The translations under genes and the position numbers were made by a program. Shown one piece after another: positions 46,135-57,282 of a stretch of 64,000 nt of DNA. Below the pieces are notes generated by a model, which searched no databases, was not told where the DNA came from, and saw only the letters and a program-made list of their open reading frames with translations. Where the stretch lies: NCBI GenBank assembly GCA_938074565.1, contig CALJEQ010000023.1, forward strand, positions 117,201 to 181,200, given 5' to 3'. How positions within the stretch are numbered: position 1 is the stretch's first letter; every line of letters starts with the position of its first letter. The DNA is from an uncultured Alkaliphilus sp. GTDB lineage: Bacteria; Bacillota; Clostridia; Peptostreptococcales; Natronincolaceae.

Positions 46135-46191
46135 TAATATTATCAAGTTTATTCTATAATAAATTTAATATTATCAAGTTCATTTTATAAT
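46135..46191. repeat. Pair of 26-bp direct repeats
   Basis: Positions 46135-46160 and 46166-46191 match at 24 of 26 bases, 31 bases apart (about three helical turns). They lie between the aminopeptidase and rubredoxin genes and could be paired regulator sites or a slippage duplication. Confidence 0.7.
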
Positions 46192-46326
46192 TTTTTATGA
46201 TAATAAATGTTTAAGTTTATATTATAAGGGTATAATCTTTGTATAAATGAACAAAGTCCATCATATATCTTTTAGAGACGGATTTTGGTCTAAATTAAAT
46301 TTAAAAAACAGAGAGGGGTTATTATT

Positions 46327-46485
46327 ATGAGTTATGTTTGTATACCATGCGGTTATGTTTACGATCCAGAGATTGGAGATCCAGATGGAGGTATTGCACC
46401 TGGTACAGCCTTTGAAGATATTCCAGATGACTGGGTATGCCCAATTTGTGGGGTAGGTAAGGATATGTTTGAACCACAAGAGTAG
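46327..46485 (+). CDS. Rubredoxin
   Basis: A 52-residue protein with the two C-x2-C pairs of rubredoxin (C5, C8, C38, C41) and the conserved [19 protein letters not shown] and CPICG segments. It binds one iron and passes single electrons, usually to O2- or peroxide-detoxifying enzymes or from an NADH oxidoreductase. AGAGGGG precedes the ATG, and a TATAAT box lies at about 46230. No partner reductase is adjacent. Confidence 0.97.
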   Translation: MSYVCIPCGYVYDPEIGDPDGGIAPGTAFEDIPDDWVCPICGVGKDMFEPQE

Positions 46486-46550
46486 TACATATTTGCAATA
46501 CATATAAAAAATAACATATAAGTCATTCAACCTTCTGATTCTAGGACAAG

Positions 46551-46596
46551 AAACCCAATAACATACCGTAATAAAACTACGTAAGTTATTGGGTTT
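46551..46596. terminator. Hairpin between rubredoxin and the DMT transporter
   Basis: AAACCCAATAAC pairs perfectly with GTTATTGGGTTT. There is no T-tract directly after it on the plus strand, so it may end rubredoxin transcription weakly or act in the leader of the next gene. Confidence 0.5.
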
Positions 46597-46695
46597 GAAA
46601 GTACTATGAGTAGGAGGTTTTTTATTTACCTCTATCTAAAAATCATTTTTTCATATAAAATTAAACTAGCCCACTTAACCGAAAGGAGTATCTAT

Positions 46696-47586
46696 ATGAC
46701 CTTAACAAAACAACTTAAAGCTGATTTAGCCCTGTTAGTAGTAACCATTATATGGGGTTCATCTTTTGTCCTTACTAAAAATGCATTGGACTATCTCCCC
46801 ACTTATAATTTCTTGGCAATACGTTTTAGTATTGCAGCTATATTATCTGCCGTTGTCTTTTATAAAAATATGTTATCTATTGATAAGACCACCCTGAAAT
46901 ACGGAATTATAATTGGAATCATCCTTTTTACTGCTTATGCATTTCAAACAGTTGGACTGAATCATACTACAGCGTCTAAATCTGGGTTCATAACAGGTTT
47001 TTCCGTTGTTATTGTACCTATACTTTCCTCCTTGTTATTAAAAAGAAAGCCCCATAAACAGGCTATAATCGGAGTTTGTTTTGCCATTATAGGTCTTGGC
47101 TTCTTAACACTGAATACCAACCTAACCCTTAATATTGGAGACTTCTATACATTAATATGTGCTTTAATGTTTGCTCTACACATAATTACAGTGGGTAAAT
47201 ATACAGTTGAAGTTGATTCCATTGCTATGGCTGTTATCCAAATAGCGGTAGTGGGGGTTTTAAGTCTTATTTTTTCTATCTCACTAGAAAAGCCTGTTTT
47301 GCCATCGGGTGTTGCAGTTTGGAGCAATATATTTATATTAGCTGTATTTGCTACTTCTGGAGCATTTATTGTACAAAATACAATGCAAAAATTTACTTCC
47401 CCCACCCATACTGCATTAATTTATACGGGTGAACCAGTTTTTTCAGCTCTTTTTGCTTTTATTCTTTTAGGCGAAATATTAACTAAACAAGGGGTTTTTG
47501 GAAGCTTATTAATCTTATCAGGAATGATTATCTCCGAAGTAGACTGGAAATTGTTTTTAAAAAAAGAAAAGCTGCAAGGTAATTAA
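46696..47586 (+). CDS. EamA/DMT-family transporter
   Basis: About 296 residues with ten membrane segments arranged as two EamA repeats (LLVVTIIWGSSFVLTK opens the first; GEPVFSALFAFILLGE is near the end of the second). Such proteins export amino acids or other small metabolites. The ATG at MTLTKQLKADL has GAAAGGAG upstream; the 30 extra codons of the longest frame lack a ribosome site. Confidence 0.92.
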   Translation: MTLTKQLKADLALLVVTIIWGSSFVLTKNALDYLPTYNFLAIRFSIAAILSAVVFYKNMLSIDKTTLKYGIIIGIILFTAYAFQTVGLNHTTASKSGFITGFSVVIVPILSSLLLKRKPHKQAIIGVCFAIIGLGFLTLNTNLTLNIGDFYTLICALMFALHIITVGKYTVEVDSIAMAVIQIAVVGVLSLIFSISLEKPVLPSGVAVWSNIFILAVFATSGAFIVQNTMQKFTSPTHTALIYTGEPVFSALFAFILLGEILTKQGVFGSLLILSGMIISEVDWKLFLKKEKLQGN

Positions 47587-47612
47587 TTACTTTGCGGCTT
47601 TTCTTTTTTATT
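47563..47612 (+). terminator. Terminator of the DMT transporter gene
   Basis: AAAGAAAAGCTGCAA pairs with TTGCGGCTTTTCTTT (one wobble), followed by TTTTA; the stop codon lies in the loop. Confidence 0.85.
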
Positions 47613-47639
47613 AACGGCACAAAATTGAGACTAAAGTAT

Positions 47640-48263
47640 TTATTTGGCAGCTTCTTCTATGGTTATTGCTAATCCTCTACTAGAAAATAGTTCTCCTATT
47701 TCTCCCCATAGTTTATCTATTCCTTGTTTTTTTAATGAGGAAATAGCCACTATTTTATCATCAGGGGTCATATTTAATGCTTCTCTAATAATCTTAAATT
47801 GTTTTTGTTGCTGAGACCTTGAAATCTTATCGGATTTAGTTGCTACTACTATAGTTCCATAACCATAATGTCTAATCCATTCATACATTAATTTATCATC
47901 CGCTGTTGGTTCATGTCTTATATCCACCAACAAAATTACCTCTTGAAGATTTGTTCTAGTAGAAAGATATGTTTCCATAATTTTTCCCCAAGATGCTCTT
48001 TCAGTCTTAGATACTTTAGCATAACCATAACCTGGCAAGTCCACTAAATAAAACTCTTTGTTTATAATATAAAAATTAATGGTACGGGTTTTTCCAGGAT
48101 TTTGACTTACCCTTGCTAATTTTCTCCGATTTAAAAGTGTATTAATAGTGGATGACTTACCCACATTTGATCTCCCCACCATTGCAATTTCTGGTAGTAA
48201 ATCTTCTGGGTACTGTTTTGGAGCCACAGCACTAATTACTATTTCAGCAGTTTTAATTTTCAT
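47640..48263 (-). CDS. engB: Ribosome biogenesis GTPase YsxC/EngB
   Basis: A 207-residue GTPase with G1 GRSNVGKS, G3 DLPGYG, and G4 TKSDK. It acts in assembly of the large ribosomal subunit. Its start overlaps the lonA stop by 11 bases, a lon-ysxC arrangement common in Firmicutes. Confidence 0.97.
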   Translation of the reverse strand: MKIKTAEIVISAVAPKQYPEDLLPEIAMVGRSNVGKSSTINTLLNRRKLARVSQNPGKTRTINFYIINKEFYLVDLPGYGYAKVSKTERASWGKIMETYLSTRTNLQEVILLVDIRHEPTADDKLMYEWIRHYGYGTIVVATKSDKISRSQQQKQFKIIREALNMTPDDKIVAISSLKKQGIDKLWGEIGELFSSRGLAITIEEAAK

Positions 48264-50619
48264 TTTTTTCTCCCCTTTTTAAAGCATGTTCCAAAACTTC
48301 ATCCATATGTTCTACAAAAACAAAAGTTAATTTTTTCCTTACGTTTTCAGGAATATCCTCCATATCCTTTTCATTTTCCTTTGGAAGAAGAACCTTTTGA
48401 ATTCCAGCCCGTCTAGCTGCCAATACTTTTTCTTTTACTCCCCCTATAGCAAGAACTCTTCCCCTTAACGTTATTTCTCCTGTCATTGCAATATCTTTAT
48501 AAACAGGTATATTAGTTAAAGCAGAAATAACAGCTGTTGCCATAGCCGTACCAGCAGAAGGACCATCCTTTGGTATAGCTCCTTCTGGTATATGAATGTG
48601 TATATCTAAATTTGTATGGAATTCTGAGTCAATGTTAAGATCTTCTACCCTAGAACGAATGTAACTAATACCCGCTCTTGCAGATTCCTTCATTACATCC
48701 CCCAATTGCCCAGTTAATACAAGTTTTCCTGTTCCCTTCATGGGTGTTACTTCAATAGAGAGTGTATCTCCCCCCACTGGTGTCCACGCCAATCCTCTGA
48801 CAATACCAACTTCATCTTTTTGATTAATTAACTCATAACGATAAATTGGATTTCCTAAATATTTTTTTAAATTTGCTGGGTTTACCCTTATAACTTTAGC
48901 TTTTTCTTCTATCATCTTTTTAGCTGCTTTACGACATACATTTGCTATTTGTCTTTCTAAGTTTCTTACACCAGACTCTTTAGTATAATTATTAATAATA
49001 TCCCTCATAGCATTTTCTGAAATTTTTAAGTTATCTACACTAAATCCATGTTCTTTAATTTGCTTTGACAACAAGTATTTAGTAGCTATGTTAAGTTTTT
49101 CTTCATCAGTATAACCCGCAATACGAATTACTTCCATACGATCCAACAATGGTCTCGGAATTGTATCTAATGAGTTTGCAGTAGTAACAAACATTACCTT
49201 AGAAAGATTAAAGGGCAATTCTAAGTAATGATCTGTAAAATCAGCGTTTTGTTCTGGGTCTAATACCTCTAATAGGGCTGAAGCTGGGTCTCCCCTAAAA
49301 TCGCTAGCTAGTTTATCTATTTCATCCAACAATAAAACGGGATTTTTTGTACCAACCTGTCTAATGGCAGATATAATTCTTCCAGGTATAGCACCAACAT
49401 AAGTTCTTCTATGTCCTCTTATTTCAGCTTCGTCCCTTACGCCTCCCAGTGACATACGTACAAATTTTCTATTTAATGCCCTTGCTATAGATTTTGCTAT
49501 AGATGTCTTACCCACCCCTGGAGGTCCTACTAAACAAATAATGGGCCCCTTCATGGTCTTAGATAATTGACGAATAGCTAAATATTCTAAGATTCTATCT
49601 TTAACTTTGTCTAGCCCATAATGATCTTCATCTAGAATTGCTGCCGATTCTTTAATGTCTAACTTGTCCTTTGTTTCTTTATTCCAGGGTAGACTTAATA
49701 CCCAATCCACATAATTTCTAATAACTCCAGTTTCTGCTGATGAAGGAGATAATTTTAATAAACGATCTATTTCTCTTTCAACCTTTTCATTAATTTCTTT
49801 TGGTAGTTTTAACTTAGCCAATTTCTGTCTAAATTCATCAACTTCCTCAACAATACCTTCATCTTCCCCTAATTCCTTTTGAATCGCCTTTAGTTGTTCT
49901 CTTAAATAATACTCTTTCTGCACTTTGTTGATTTGTTTTTTAACTCGATGATTTATCTTTTGTTCAATCTCTAAAATCTCTATTTCTTCTAAAAGAATAC
50001 GGTAAAGAACTTCTAATCTTTCTTTTGGATCAAAAGCTTCTAAAATTTCTTGTTTTTGGCTTTGCTTTAAAGTTAAGTTAGAAGCTATTGTATCGGCAAG
50101 TCTTCCCGGCATTTCAATTTCTGATACTGTGATTAAAACCTCAGGAGATATTTTATTACTAACATCTATGTATTGTTCAAAAGCGTCCAATACACTTCTC
50201 ATTAGAGCTTCTATTTCATTATTGCTAACTACTTCTGCTTGATAAATTTCATCTTCTATTTCCACCACAATATAAGGGTCTTCTTGTATAATCGTCTTTA
50301 TTCTAGCTCTATTAATCCCCTCAATTAATACCCTTATGGTATCTCCTGGTAACTTCAGCATTTGTTTAATTTTAGATATTGTTCCAACTTGATAAAAATC
50401 ATTAGGTGTTGGTAAATTAACTTCTGCTTCTTTTTGAGTTGCTAAAAATATTAATTGATCGTTTACCATCGCTTCTTCAAGCGCATTAATAGAGCGTTCT
50501 CTCCCAACATCAAAATGAAGTACCATATATGGAAAGACCGTCAACCCTCTCAAGGGAATCATGGGAAGTTGGCGACCTTGTTTATTTTCTTCTTCTTGAA
50601 GAACATTGTTTTCGTCCAT
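48253..50619 (-). CDS. lonA: ATP-dependent protease LonA
   Basis: A 788-residue protease, full length: N-terminal substrate domain (1-210), AAA+ module with Walker [14 protein letters not shown] (about 355) and Walker B LLLDEIDK, then the Ser-Lys protease domain with [14 protein letters not shown] (catalytic serine) and a lysine in [12 protein letters not shown]. It degrades damaged and regulatory proteins. AAGGAG precedes the ATG. Confidence 0.98.
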   Translation of the reverse strand: MDENNVLQEEENKQGRQLPMIPLRGLTVFPYMVLHFDVGRERSINALEEAMVNDQLIFLATQKEAEVNLPTPNDFYQVGTISKIKQMLKLPGDTIRVLIEGINRARIKTIIQEDPYIVVEIEDEIYQAEVVSNNEIEALMRSVLDAFEQYIDVSNKISPEVLITVSEIEMPGRLADTIASNLTLKQSQKQEILEAFDPKERLEVLYRILLEEIEILEIEQKINHRVKKQINKVQKEYYLREQLKAIQKELGEDEGIVEEVDEFRQKLAKLKLPKEINEKVEREIDRLLKLSPSSAETGVIRNYVDWVLSLPWNKETKDKLDIKESAAILDEDHYGLDKVKDRILEYLAIRQLSKTMKGPIICLVGPPGVGKTSIAKSIARALNRKFVRMSLGGVRDEAEIRGHRRTYVGAIPGRIISAIRQVGTKNPVLLLDEIDKLASDFRGDPASALLEVLDPEQNADFTDHYLELPFNLSKVMFVTTANSLDTIPRPLLDRMEVIRIAGYTDEEKLNIATKYLLSKQIKEHGFSVDNLKISENAMRDIINNYTKESGVRNLERQIANVCRKAAKKMIEEKAKVIRVNPANLKKYLGNPIYRYELINQKDEVGIVRGLAWTPVGGDTLSIEVTPMKGTGKLVLTGQLGDVMKESARAGISYIRSRVEDLNIDSEFHTNLDIHIHIPEGAIPKDGPSAGTAMATAVISALTNIPVYKDIAMTGEITLRGRVLAIGGVKEKVLAARRAGIQKVLLPKENEKDMEDIPENVRKKLTFVFVEHMDEVLEHALKRGEKNEN

Positions 50620-50705
50620 TTCATTCGCTCCTTATTTAAAGATTATTTATTATTTTATTTTAATTGTAGTAGTAGGTATACTAACTAGAGATTACTTCGT
50701 TTATT

Positions 50706-50734
50706 ATTATAACTATAAATTAATCTTTTTTCAA
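50706..50734 (-). promoter_or_regulatory. Promoter of lonA-engB
   Basis: TTGAAA, a 17-base spacer, then TATAAT on the minus strand, about 90 bases before the lonA start. Confidence 0.65.
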
Positions 50735-50883
50735 TATTGTACCCTATTTCTATTCGTTATATCAGTCCTCTTTATTTAAAACTTTAATATAAGATAGAAA
50801 ACTTTTGTTTACATTAGTCTATAATATCACATTTATACATCTTCTAATATAACAATTTTTTTATTAACTTATAACTAAGAAAA

Positions 50884-50910
50884 AAGTAGCCGAATTAGTC
50901 GACTACTTTA
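50884..50910 (-). terminator. Terminator of lonB
   Basis: AAAGTAGTCGA pairs with TCGGCTACTTT on the minus strand (one wobble), then T residues; it overlaps the lonB stop codon and separates it from lonA. Confidence 0.8.
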
Positions 50911-52593
50911 ACTTTGTTGTTCATTACCCAAAGCAGACACCAATGGAAGGGTTTCTGTATTTAATGGGCTTACAGTACAGGTAGACTCTTTATATACTGC
51001 AACCTTAACAACTTCTTCTATATGCTCTACAGGAATTACCTCAATACCCATTTCTGTAAACCTATCTTGATAATTGTCTTTGGGTATAATTACTTTACTA
51101 CAACCAGCTTTTTTTGCTGCTTCTATCTTTGCAATCACCCCACCAATGGGCTTTACCTTACCTCTTATTGAAATTTCACCAGTCATGGCTACTTTATGGT
51201 CTATAGCTTGATTGGTTATAGCCGAGTATATGGCAGTTACCATTGTAATGCCAGCCGAAGGCCCATCAATAGGTATACCACCAGGAAAGTTCAAATGTAT
51301 GTCATAATCTCTTGGATCAACATCTAAAAACTTTCTAACTACCGTCAATACGTTATCAACGGAATCTGAAGCGGTACTTCTTCTTCTTAAAGTTCTTCCA
51401 GATGAATTGGTTTCCTCTGATTCTACTATTCCCGTAACTATAATTCTCCCTTTTCCTTTTTCGGGAACTTTTATGGCAGATGCTTCTATTTCAATCATCA
51501 TACCAATATTGGGGCCAAATACCCCCAAACCATTAACATATCCAACGTAGGGTTGATTTTCTATTTTCTTTTCTGGTCTTGGATGATATTGTCCACTTTC
51601 GATGACCCATTGTACATCTGATAATGTTATAATAAATTTATTTTGAGTTTGAGCCAATCCACTGGCAATCTGTACAATATTGATAGCCTCTCTTCCATTA
51701 CTGGCATATTTCTTTATTTCTTCTATAGCCTCTTTTTCAATTTGAAATTTACTTTTAGCACAGGCATTTTCAGCTATAATACCTATCTCTTCTTGTGATA
51801 GTGGTCTGAAATAAATTTCTATACAACGGGATCTTAAGGCAGATGGCAATTCTGCCGATGTTCTGGTGGTGGCAGCCACCAAACGAAAGTCAGCAGGTAA
51901 TCCATTTTGAAAAATTTCGTGTATATGATTAGGTATATTAGTATCTTCTGAATTGTAATAAGCACTTTCTAAAAAAACCTTTCTATCTTCTAAAACCTTT
52001 AGTAATTTATTCATTTGTACTGGATGCAACTCACCAATTTCATCTAAAAATAATATTCCCCCATGGGCCTTTGTAACTGCCCCTGGCTTTGGTTGAGGAA
52101 TACCTGCCTGTCCTAATGGACCAGCGCCCTGATAAATTGGATCATGGACTGATCCCATTAAAGGGTCTGCAATACCTCTATCATCAAATCTTAAAGTTGT
52201 GGCATCCATTTCTATAAATTTAGATTCTTGATTAAAAGGAGATATGGCATTTTTTTTTGCTTCTTCTAATATTACCCTTGCAGCAGCAGTTTTACCTACC
52301 CCTGGTGTCCCATATATGATTACATGTTGAGGGTTAGGACTACATAATGCTGCCCTAAGGGCCTTTAATCCATCTTCTTGACCTATGATCTCTTTAAAAG
52401 AGGAAGGTCTTGTGTATTCTGATAAAGGAACTGTTAATGAACGCTCCCTTAATTTTCTTAGTTTATCCATTTCCTTCTTAGACTCTTTATCAATTGCACC
52501 TTTATTACCCTGTTGACTTCTAAGTAGGCTAAAAAAGTAGAGTCCAATAACAACTGCAAAGAAAAACTGTATTAAGTAAAATACATTAACCAA
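50908..52593 (-). CDS. lonB: ATP-dependent protease LonB
   Basis: A 561-residue protein: N-terminal membrane segment (about 3-22), AAA+ module with Walker A GTPGVGKTAAARVI (about 95) and Walker B LFLDEIGE, and a Lon protease domain with PIDGPSAGITMVTA. This is the LonB form known from spore formers, made in the forespore in Bacillus. It starts with TTG, with GGGAGG 8 bases upstream. It lies directly upstream of lonA. Confidence 0.95.
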   Translation of the reverse strand: MVNVFYLIQFFFAVVIGLYFFSLLRSQQGNKGAIDKESKKEMDKLRKLRERSLTVPLSEYTRPSSFKEIIGQEDGLKALRAALCSPNPQHVIIYGTPGVGKTAAARVILEEAKKNAISPFNQESKFIEMDATTLRFDDRGIADPLMGSVHDPIYQGAGPLGQAGIPQPKPGAVTKAHGGILFLDEIGELHPVQMNKLLKVLEDRKVFLESAYYNSEDTNIPNHIHEIFQNGLPADFRLVAATTRTSAELPSALRSRCIEIYFRPLSQEEIGIIAENACAKSKFQIEKEAIEEIKKYASNGREAINIVQIASGLAQTQNKFIITLSDVQWVIESGQYHPRPEKKIENQPYVGYVNGLGVFGPNIGMMIEIEASAIKVPEKGKGRIIVTGIVESEETNSSGRTLRRRSTASDSVDNVLTVVRKFLDVDPRDYDIHLNFPGGIPIDGPSAGITMVTAIYSAITNQAIDHKVAMTGEISIRGKVKPIGGVIAKIEAAKKAGCSKVIIPKDNYQDRFTEMGIEVIPVEHIEEVVKVAVYKESTCTVSPLNTETLPLVSALGNEQQS

Positions 52594-52779
52594 AACAATT
52601 ACCTCCCTTCTCTCTTTATATTAATAGTATATACGGAGGCTCTTATTTTATCCTGTGTAAATAGCCTTCCTTGAGATGCAATAATAGGAAGTTGAAATAA
52701 ATATTATTAAATCTATGGTATAATAATAATAATTCTAGTTTACGTATAATTATTTTATTGAAGGTAGGGAGGAATTTTT

Positions 52780-53331
52780 TTGAATAAGTATTTAAAACTT
52801 TTTTGGATTTTTTTTAGAGTGGGTGCATTTACCTTTGGCGGAGGCTATGCAATGATTCCCATCATTGAAAAGGAAATAGTTGAAAAAGAAAACCTAATTG
52901 TCGCCGAAGAATTTATTGATATTATTGCAGTTTCCCAAAGTTTACCTGGCCCTATAGCTGTTAATACCACCATTTTTGTGGGTTATAAACTGATGGGTAT
53001 ATTAGGAGCCATTGCTGCGTTAATTGGAACTGTCTTACCTTCTTTTTTAGTTATTATAATACTGGCTGTTTTTTATAATCAAATTAAAGACATTCAAGCA
53101 ATTCAGTTGTTTTTTAAAGGTGTAAGACCAGCTATTGTTTCTTTAGTCTTTATGTCAGCTCTAAAATTAGGCAATGCAATTGAAAAAAAGACATTTAATT
53201 ATATTTTAATGATAGCTGCCTTTTTTGCCATCGTTATATTAAAAATACACCCTATATTTACGATAATTGGCTGTGCAGTTGCAGGCCTAATTTTTACAAG
53301 AAGAAAGGAGAAGGAAAATGGTATTTCTTAA
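52780..53331 (+). CDS. Chromate-transporter family protein, first half
   Basis: A 183-residue membrane protein with one CHR domain: FRVGAFTFGGGYAMIP at the N-terminus and SLPGPIAVNTTIFVGY in the middle. Short CHR proteins occur as adjacent pairs that together equal one full-length ChrA. They are linked to chromate or other anion export, but the true substrate is often unknown. It starts at TTG with GGGAGG upstream and overlaps the second gene by 14 bases. Confidence 0.9.
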   Translation: MNKYLKLFWIFFRVGAFTFGGGYAMIPIIEKEIVEKENLIVAEEFIDIIAVSQSLPGPIAVNTTIFVGYKLMGILGAIAALIGTVLPSFLVIIILAVFYNQIKDIQAIQLFFKGVRPAIVSLVFMSALKLGNAIEKKTFNYILMIAAFFAIVILKIHPIFTIIGCAVAGLIFTRRKEKENGIS

Positions 53332-53842
53332 ACTTTTTATCGTTTTTCTTAAAATAGGTTCTTTTAGTTTCGGTGGTGGCTATGCAATGCTCCCCCTTAT
53401 TGAACAGGAAATTGTAAATGTACATGAATGGCTAAGTCAAAATGAATTTATTGATATAATTGCAATATCTCAAATGTCACCTGGCCCCATTGCCATTAAT
53501 GCTGCTACTTTCGTAGGATTTAAACATCTTGGTTTTGTAGGAGCATTGGTGGCTACTTTAGGGGTGGTGTTTACATCTTTCTTTTTAGTGGTAGGTCTAG
53601 CCCGTATTATTATTAAAAATCAGAATTCTACTATAGTTAAGGGTATATTTTCTGGTATTAGACCTGGAGTAATTGGTTTAATTGTCGCTGCCTGTGTTTC
53701 CCTGTTCAGCGCTTCCATAGTAGATGTAAAAAGCCTTTTCATTGGATTAGCCATATTACTCATTCTACATAAATCAAAAATACATCCTATTGGTGTTATT
53801 TTTATTTCAGGTATTTTAGGAATTATAGTGTATTCCATTTAA
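53318..53842 (+). CDS. Chromate-transporter family protein, second half
   Basis: A 174-residue CHR-domain protein, paralogue of the preceding gene: FLKIGSFSFGGGYAMLP and QMSPGPIAINAATFVGF. The two should form a heterodimer with opposite membrane orientation. AAAGGAGAAGG precedes the ATG. The pair runs against the surrounding minus-strand protease genes, which suggests insertion between lonB and clpX. Confidence 0.9.
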   Translation: MVFLKLFIVFLKIGSFSFGGGYAMLPLIEQEIVNVHEWLSQNEFIDIIAISQMSPGPIAINAATFVGFKHLGFVGALVATLGVVFTSFFLVVGLARIIIKNQNSTIVKGIFSGIRPGVIGLIVAACVSLFSASIVDVKSLFIGLAILLILHKSKIHPIGVIFISGILGIIVYSI

Positions 53843-53879
53843 AGGAAAATTTTTATAAATATTTAAAATTCTTCAAAAT

Positions 53880-53918
53880 AAAATGATCTCTATTGTTCCA
53901 GAGATCATTTTATTTTTT
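53880..53918 (+). terminator. Terminator of the CHR gene pair
   Basis: AAAATGATCTCT pairs with AGAGATCATTTT around an 8-base loop, then ATTTTTTT. It is close to the clpX end and may serve both. Confidence 0.9.
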
Positions 53919-53964
53919 TATTATGAAAATTTTAAATAGCTAATTTAAATTAAACTTCTCTATA

Positions 53965-55227
53965 CTAAGAAGCAGTTTCATTCTTCTTTTTAGTATTAGC
54001 TTTTTTATTAACTACTGTTGGTCTAGTTCCATTGGAAACTGTATCCTTTGTGATAATTACCTTTTCAATGGTATCATCTGATGGGATGTCATACATAATA
54101 TCCATCATTATACCTTCAGTAATTCCTCTTAAACCCCTTGCTCCAGTCTTTCTTTCAATAGCTTTTTGTGCAATTAATCGTAAAGCCCCTTCTTCAAATT
54201 CAAGGTTAACACCATCAATTTCAAACAACTTATAATATTGTTTTACTAAGGCATTTTTAGGCTCAGATAAAATTTGAACTAAAGCATCTTCATCAAGTTG
54301 GTCTAATGTTACCATAACTGGTAATCTTCCAACAAACTCTGGAATTAAACCAAATTTAAGTAAGTCTTCAGGTTGAATATTTTTTAATAATTGACCTAAA
54401 TCCTTAATTTCCTTACTTTTAACATCTGCACCAAATCCCATAGAGGTTTTACCAGTTCTCTTTTGAATGATTTTATCAACCCCATCAAATGCTCCACCAC
54501 AAATAAACAATACATTGGTTGTATCTATTTGGATAAATTCTTGATGAGGATGTTTTCTTCCACCCTGTGGTGGAACACTGGCTACTGTTCCTTCAAGGAT
54601 TTTAAGTAATGCCTGTTGCACACCTTCACCACTAACATCTCGAGTAATAGATGGATTTTCTGATTTTCTAGCAATTTTATCCACTTCGTCTATGTAGATA
54701 ATACCTTTTTCAGCCTTCTCTATGTCATAATCAGCTGCTTGAATTAATTTAAGTAGTATATTCTCTACATCTTCCCCTACATAACCTGCTTCAGTAAGAG
54801 AAGTTGCATCAGCAATGGCAAAAGGAACGTTTAAAATTTTAGCTAGCGTTTGTGCCAATAAAGTCTTTCCAGACCCAGTTGGACCCATCATAATTATATT
54901 ACTCTTCTGTAACTCAACATCATCATTTTTAACTTCCATGTTGATTCTTTTATAGTGATTATATACTGCAACTGCTAAAGCTTTTTTAGCTTCTTCTTGC
55001 CCAATGACATACTGGTCTAAAATGTCTCTTATTTCCTTGGGTTTCGGTAAATTAGTTAAGTCAATATCAACATTTTCATCAAATTCTTCTTGAATAATTT
55101 CTTGACATAATTCTATACATTCATCACAAATATATACATTTGGACCAGCAATCAATCTTCTTACTTGATCTTGAGATTTACCGCAGAAGGAGCATTTTAG
55201 CTGCTTTTTATCCTCGAATCTAGACAT
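53965..55227 (-). CDS. clpX: ClpXP protease ATPase subunit ClpX
   Basis: A 420-residue unfoldase: an N-terminal four-cysteine zinc domain (CSFC at about 12-15 and CDECIELC at about 34-41), Walker [13 protein letters not shown] (about 115), Walker [11 protein letters not shown], and the ClpP-contact loop in TSMGFGAD. It feeds unfolded substrates to ClpP. AGAGGTG precedes the ATG, 23 bases after clpP. Confidence 0.98.
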   Translation of the reverse strand: MSRFEDKKQLKCSFCGKSQDQVRRLIAGPNVYICDECIELCQEIIQEEFDENVDIDLTNLPKPKEIRDILDQYVIGQEEAKKALAVAVYNHYKRINMEVKNDDVELQKSNIIMMGPTGSGKTLLAQTLAKILNVPFAIADATSLTEAGYVGEDVENILLKLIQAADYDIEKAEKGIIYIDEVDKIARKSENPSITRDVSGEGVQQALLKILEGTVASVPPQGGRKHPHQEFIQIDTTNVLFICGGAFDGVDKIIQKRTGKTSMGFGADVKSKEIKDLGQLLKNIQPEDLLKFGLIPEFVGRLPVMVTLDQLDEDALVQILSEPKNALVKQYYKLFEIDGVNLEFEEGALRLIAQKAIERKTGARGLRGITEGIMMDIMYDIPSDDTIEKVIITKDTVSNGTRPTVVNKKANTKKKNETAS

Positions 55228-55250
55228 TTCTACACCTCTTTCACTGGCTA

Positions 55251-55835
55251 TTATTTTCTAATGGTAATCACTTCATCAATGATACCATATTCCTTAGCTT
55301 CCCCTGCTTCCATAAAGAAATCACGATCTGTATCTCTTTGAATTTTTTCCAAAGGCTGACCAGTTCTTTCAACTAAAATTTTATTTAATGTATCTCTCAT
55401 TTTTAAAATTCGTTCAGCATGAATACGGATGTCTTCTGCTTGACCCCTTGTACCACCCAATGGTTGATGAATCATAACTTCTGCATTTGGTAGTGCAAAA
55501 CGCTTACCTTTTGCCCCAGCAGCCAATAAAAATGCCCCCATACTTGCAGCCATACCTATACATAAGGTAGAAACATCAGGTTTAATATAATTCATGGTGT
55601 CATATATAGCCAAACCAGCTGTTATTGAACCACCTGGACTATTTATATAAATTTGTATATCTTTGTCTGGGTCTTCAGCTTCTAGGAAAATTAATTGCGC
55701 TACAACTAAACTGGCTGTAACATCATTAATCTCATCATTTAGAAAAATGATTCTTTCTTTTAATAATCTTGAATAGATATCGTAGGATCTTTCTCCTCTA
55801 TTTGTTTGTTCTACGACAACAGGCACCAATGCCAT
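55251..55835 (-). CDS. clpP: ATP-dependent Clp protease proteolytic subunit
   Basis: A 194-residue serine protease with the catalytic serine in [14 protein letters not shown], the histidine in MIHQPLGG and the aspartate in DRDFFMEA. It forms the two-ring chamber used by ClpX. It sits between tig and clpX in the conserved order. Confidence 0.98.
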   Translation of the reverse strand: MALVPVVVEQTNRGERSYDIYSRLLKERIIFLNDEINDVTASLVVAQLIFLEAEDPDKDIQIYINSPGGSITAGLAIYDTMNYIKPDVSTLCIGMAASMGAFLLAAGAKGKRFALPNAEVMIHQPLGGTRGQAEDIRIHAERILKMRDTLNKILVERTGQPLEKIQRDTDRDFFMEAGEAKEYGIIDEVITIRK

Positions 55836-55862
55836 AACGATCTCCTCCCAAATACAAAATTT

Positions 55863-57149
55863 TTAAGATATTTTGGCATTATCTACTAAGAAGTCTACTG
55901 TTTTTCTAACAACGATGTTTTCTTTAAAATAGTTAAGGTCTTGTTCCCTTAAGTTAGCTTTAAATTTATCTACTTCTTGCTTATATTGTTTTGCCAATTT
56001 TTCTAATTCTTCTTGAACTTCTTCTTCTGTTGCTTCAATTTTTTCTAATAGACTAATTTTTTCAAGTACCAGCTGTGTTTTAACTCTAGCAGTAGCATCT
56101 GATTTCATTTGATCTCTTAATTGAGCTTCATCTGTACCAGTCATTTGATAATAATAGTCTAAGTTTAATCCTTGATAGCTTAATTGATATGAGAAGTCTT
56201 TAAGCATACCATCTATTTGTCTTCCAACAACTGGGTCTGGTATATCAATATTTACTGAATCTACAATGGCTTCAATAATATTGTTTTGAAGTTCTTGTTC
56301 AGTTTTTTTCTTAGCTTCCTCTTCTAATTTTACTTTAATGTCATTCTTTAATTCATCTAAACTTTCAAATTCTGAAACATCTTTTGCAAATTCATCATCT
56401 AAAGCAGGAACTTCTTTTTCTTTAATTTCATGGATTTTTACTTCAAATGTAGCTTCTTTACCTGCTAAATCTTCTGAATGGTATTCTTCTGGGAAAGTTA
56501 CTAGTACTTTTACTTCATCACCAATATTTGCCCCAACTAATTGTTCTTCAAATCCTGGGATAAATTGTCCTGAACCTATTACAAGAGATTGCTTTTCAGC
56601 TGTTCCACCTTCAAAAGCTACTCCATCAGCAAATCCTTTGTAATCTATAATTACCATATCTTGTTCCTTAACAGGACGATCTTCAACAGTAATCATTCTT
56701 GCATTCTTATCTAACATCCCATCAAGCTCTTTTTGAATATCTTCTTCTTGTACATTATACTCTTTTTTCTCTACTTCTATACCTTTATAGTTCTCTACTT
56801 CAAATTCAGGCATTACTTCTACAGTAGCGGTGAATACAACATCTTCACCTTTCTTAATTTCTTCTATATCAATTTCTGGACGATCAACAGGATCGATATT
56901 ATGTAATTCTAACGCTGCTTCATAAACCTCTGGTAATGCTATGTTGACAGCTTCTTCGTAGAATACTTCTCTTCCGTATTGTGTTTCAATAACTTTTCTT
57001 GGTGCTTTACCTTTTCTAAAACCAGGGATATTAAACTTACCCTTCATTTTGTTATAGGCTTTATTAATAGCCTCTTCAAACTTGTCAGCTCCTACTACTA
57101 GCTTTAAAGTTATTTTATTATTTTCTTGCTTAATAATTTCTGAATTCAT
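55863..57149 (-). CDS. tig: Trigger factor
   Basis: A 428-residue ribosome-bound chaperone: N-terminal ribosome-binding domain with FNIPGFRKGKAPRKVIE (about 30-46), FKBP-type prolyl isomerase domain (about 150-245), and a helical C-terminal cradle. The start MNSEIIKQ is chosen because AGAGGAGG stands just upstream; the 26 earlier codons of the longest frame are not typical of the family. It leads the tig-clpP-clpX operon. Confidence 0.97.
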   Translation of the reverse strand: MNSEIIKQENNKITLKLVVGADKFEEAINKAYNKMKGKFNIPGFRKGKAPRKVIETQYGREVFYEEAVNIALPEVYEAALELHNIDPVDRPEIDIEEIKKGEDVVFTATVEVMPEFEVENYKGIEVEKKEYNVQEEDIQKELDGMLDKNARMITVEDRPVKEQDMVIIDYKGFADGVAFEGGTAEKQSLVIGSGQFIPGFEEQLVGANIGDEVKVLVTFPEEYHSEDLAGKEATFEVKIHEIKEKEVPALDDEFAKDVSEFESLDELKNDIKVKLEEEAKKKTEQELQNNIIEAIVDSVNIDIPDPVVGRQIDGMLKDFSYQLSYQGLNLDYYYQMTGTDEAQLRDQMKSDATARVKTQLVLEKISLLEKIEATEEEVQEELEKLAKQYKQEVDKFKANLREQDLNYFKENIVVRKTVDFLVDNAKIS

Positions 57150-57282
57150 TTGTGATCCTCCTCTATTTAGTTTACCATTTATTAGTTTTTTTAAAACTAT
57201 TAAATTGTATAAAATTAATAAGCCCATTTGTCCATTCTATCAAGTATATCTACTTCAATATTTTTCTAAAATATATATTAAA

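Noticed and set aside
46261..46530. Minus-strand 89-codon frame opposite the rubredoxin gene
   Set aside because: It is the shadow of a clear rubredoxin with four cysteines and its own ribosome site on the plus strand.
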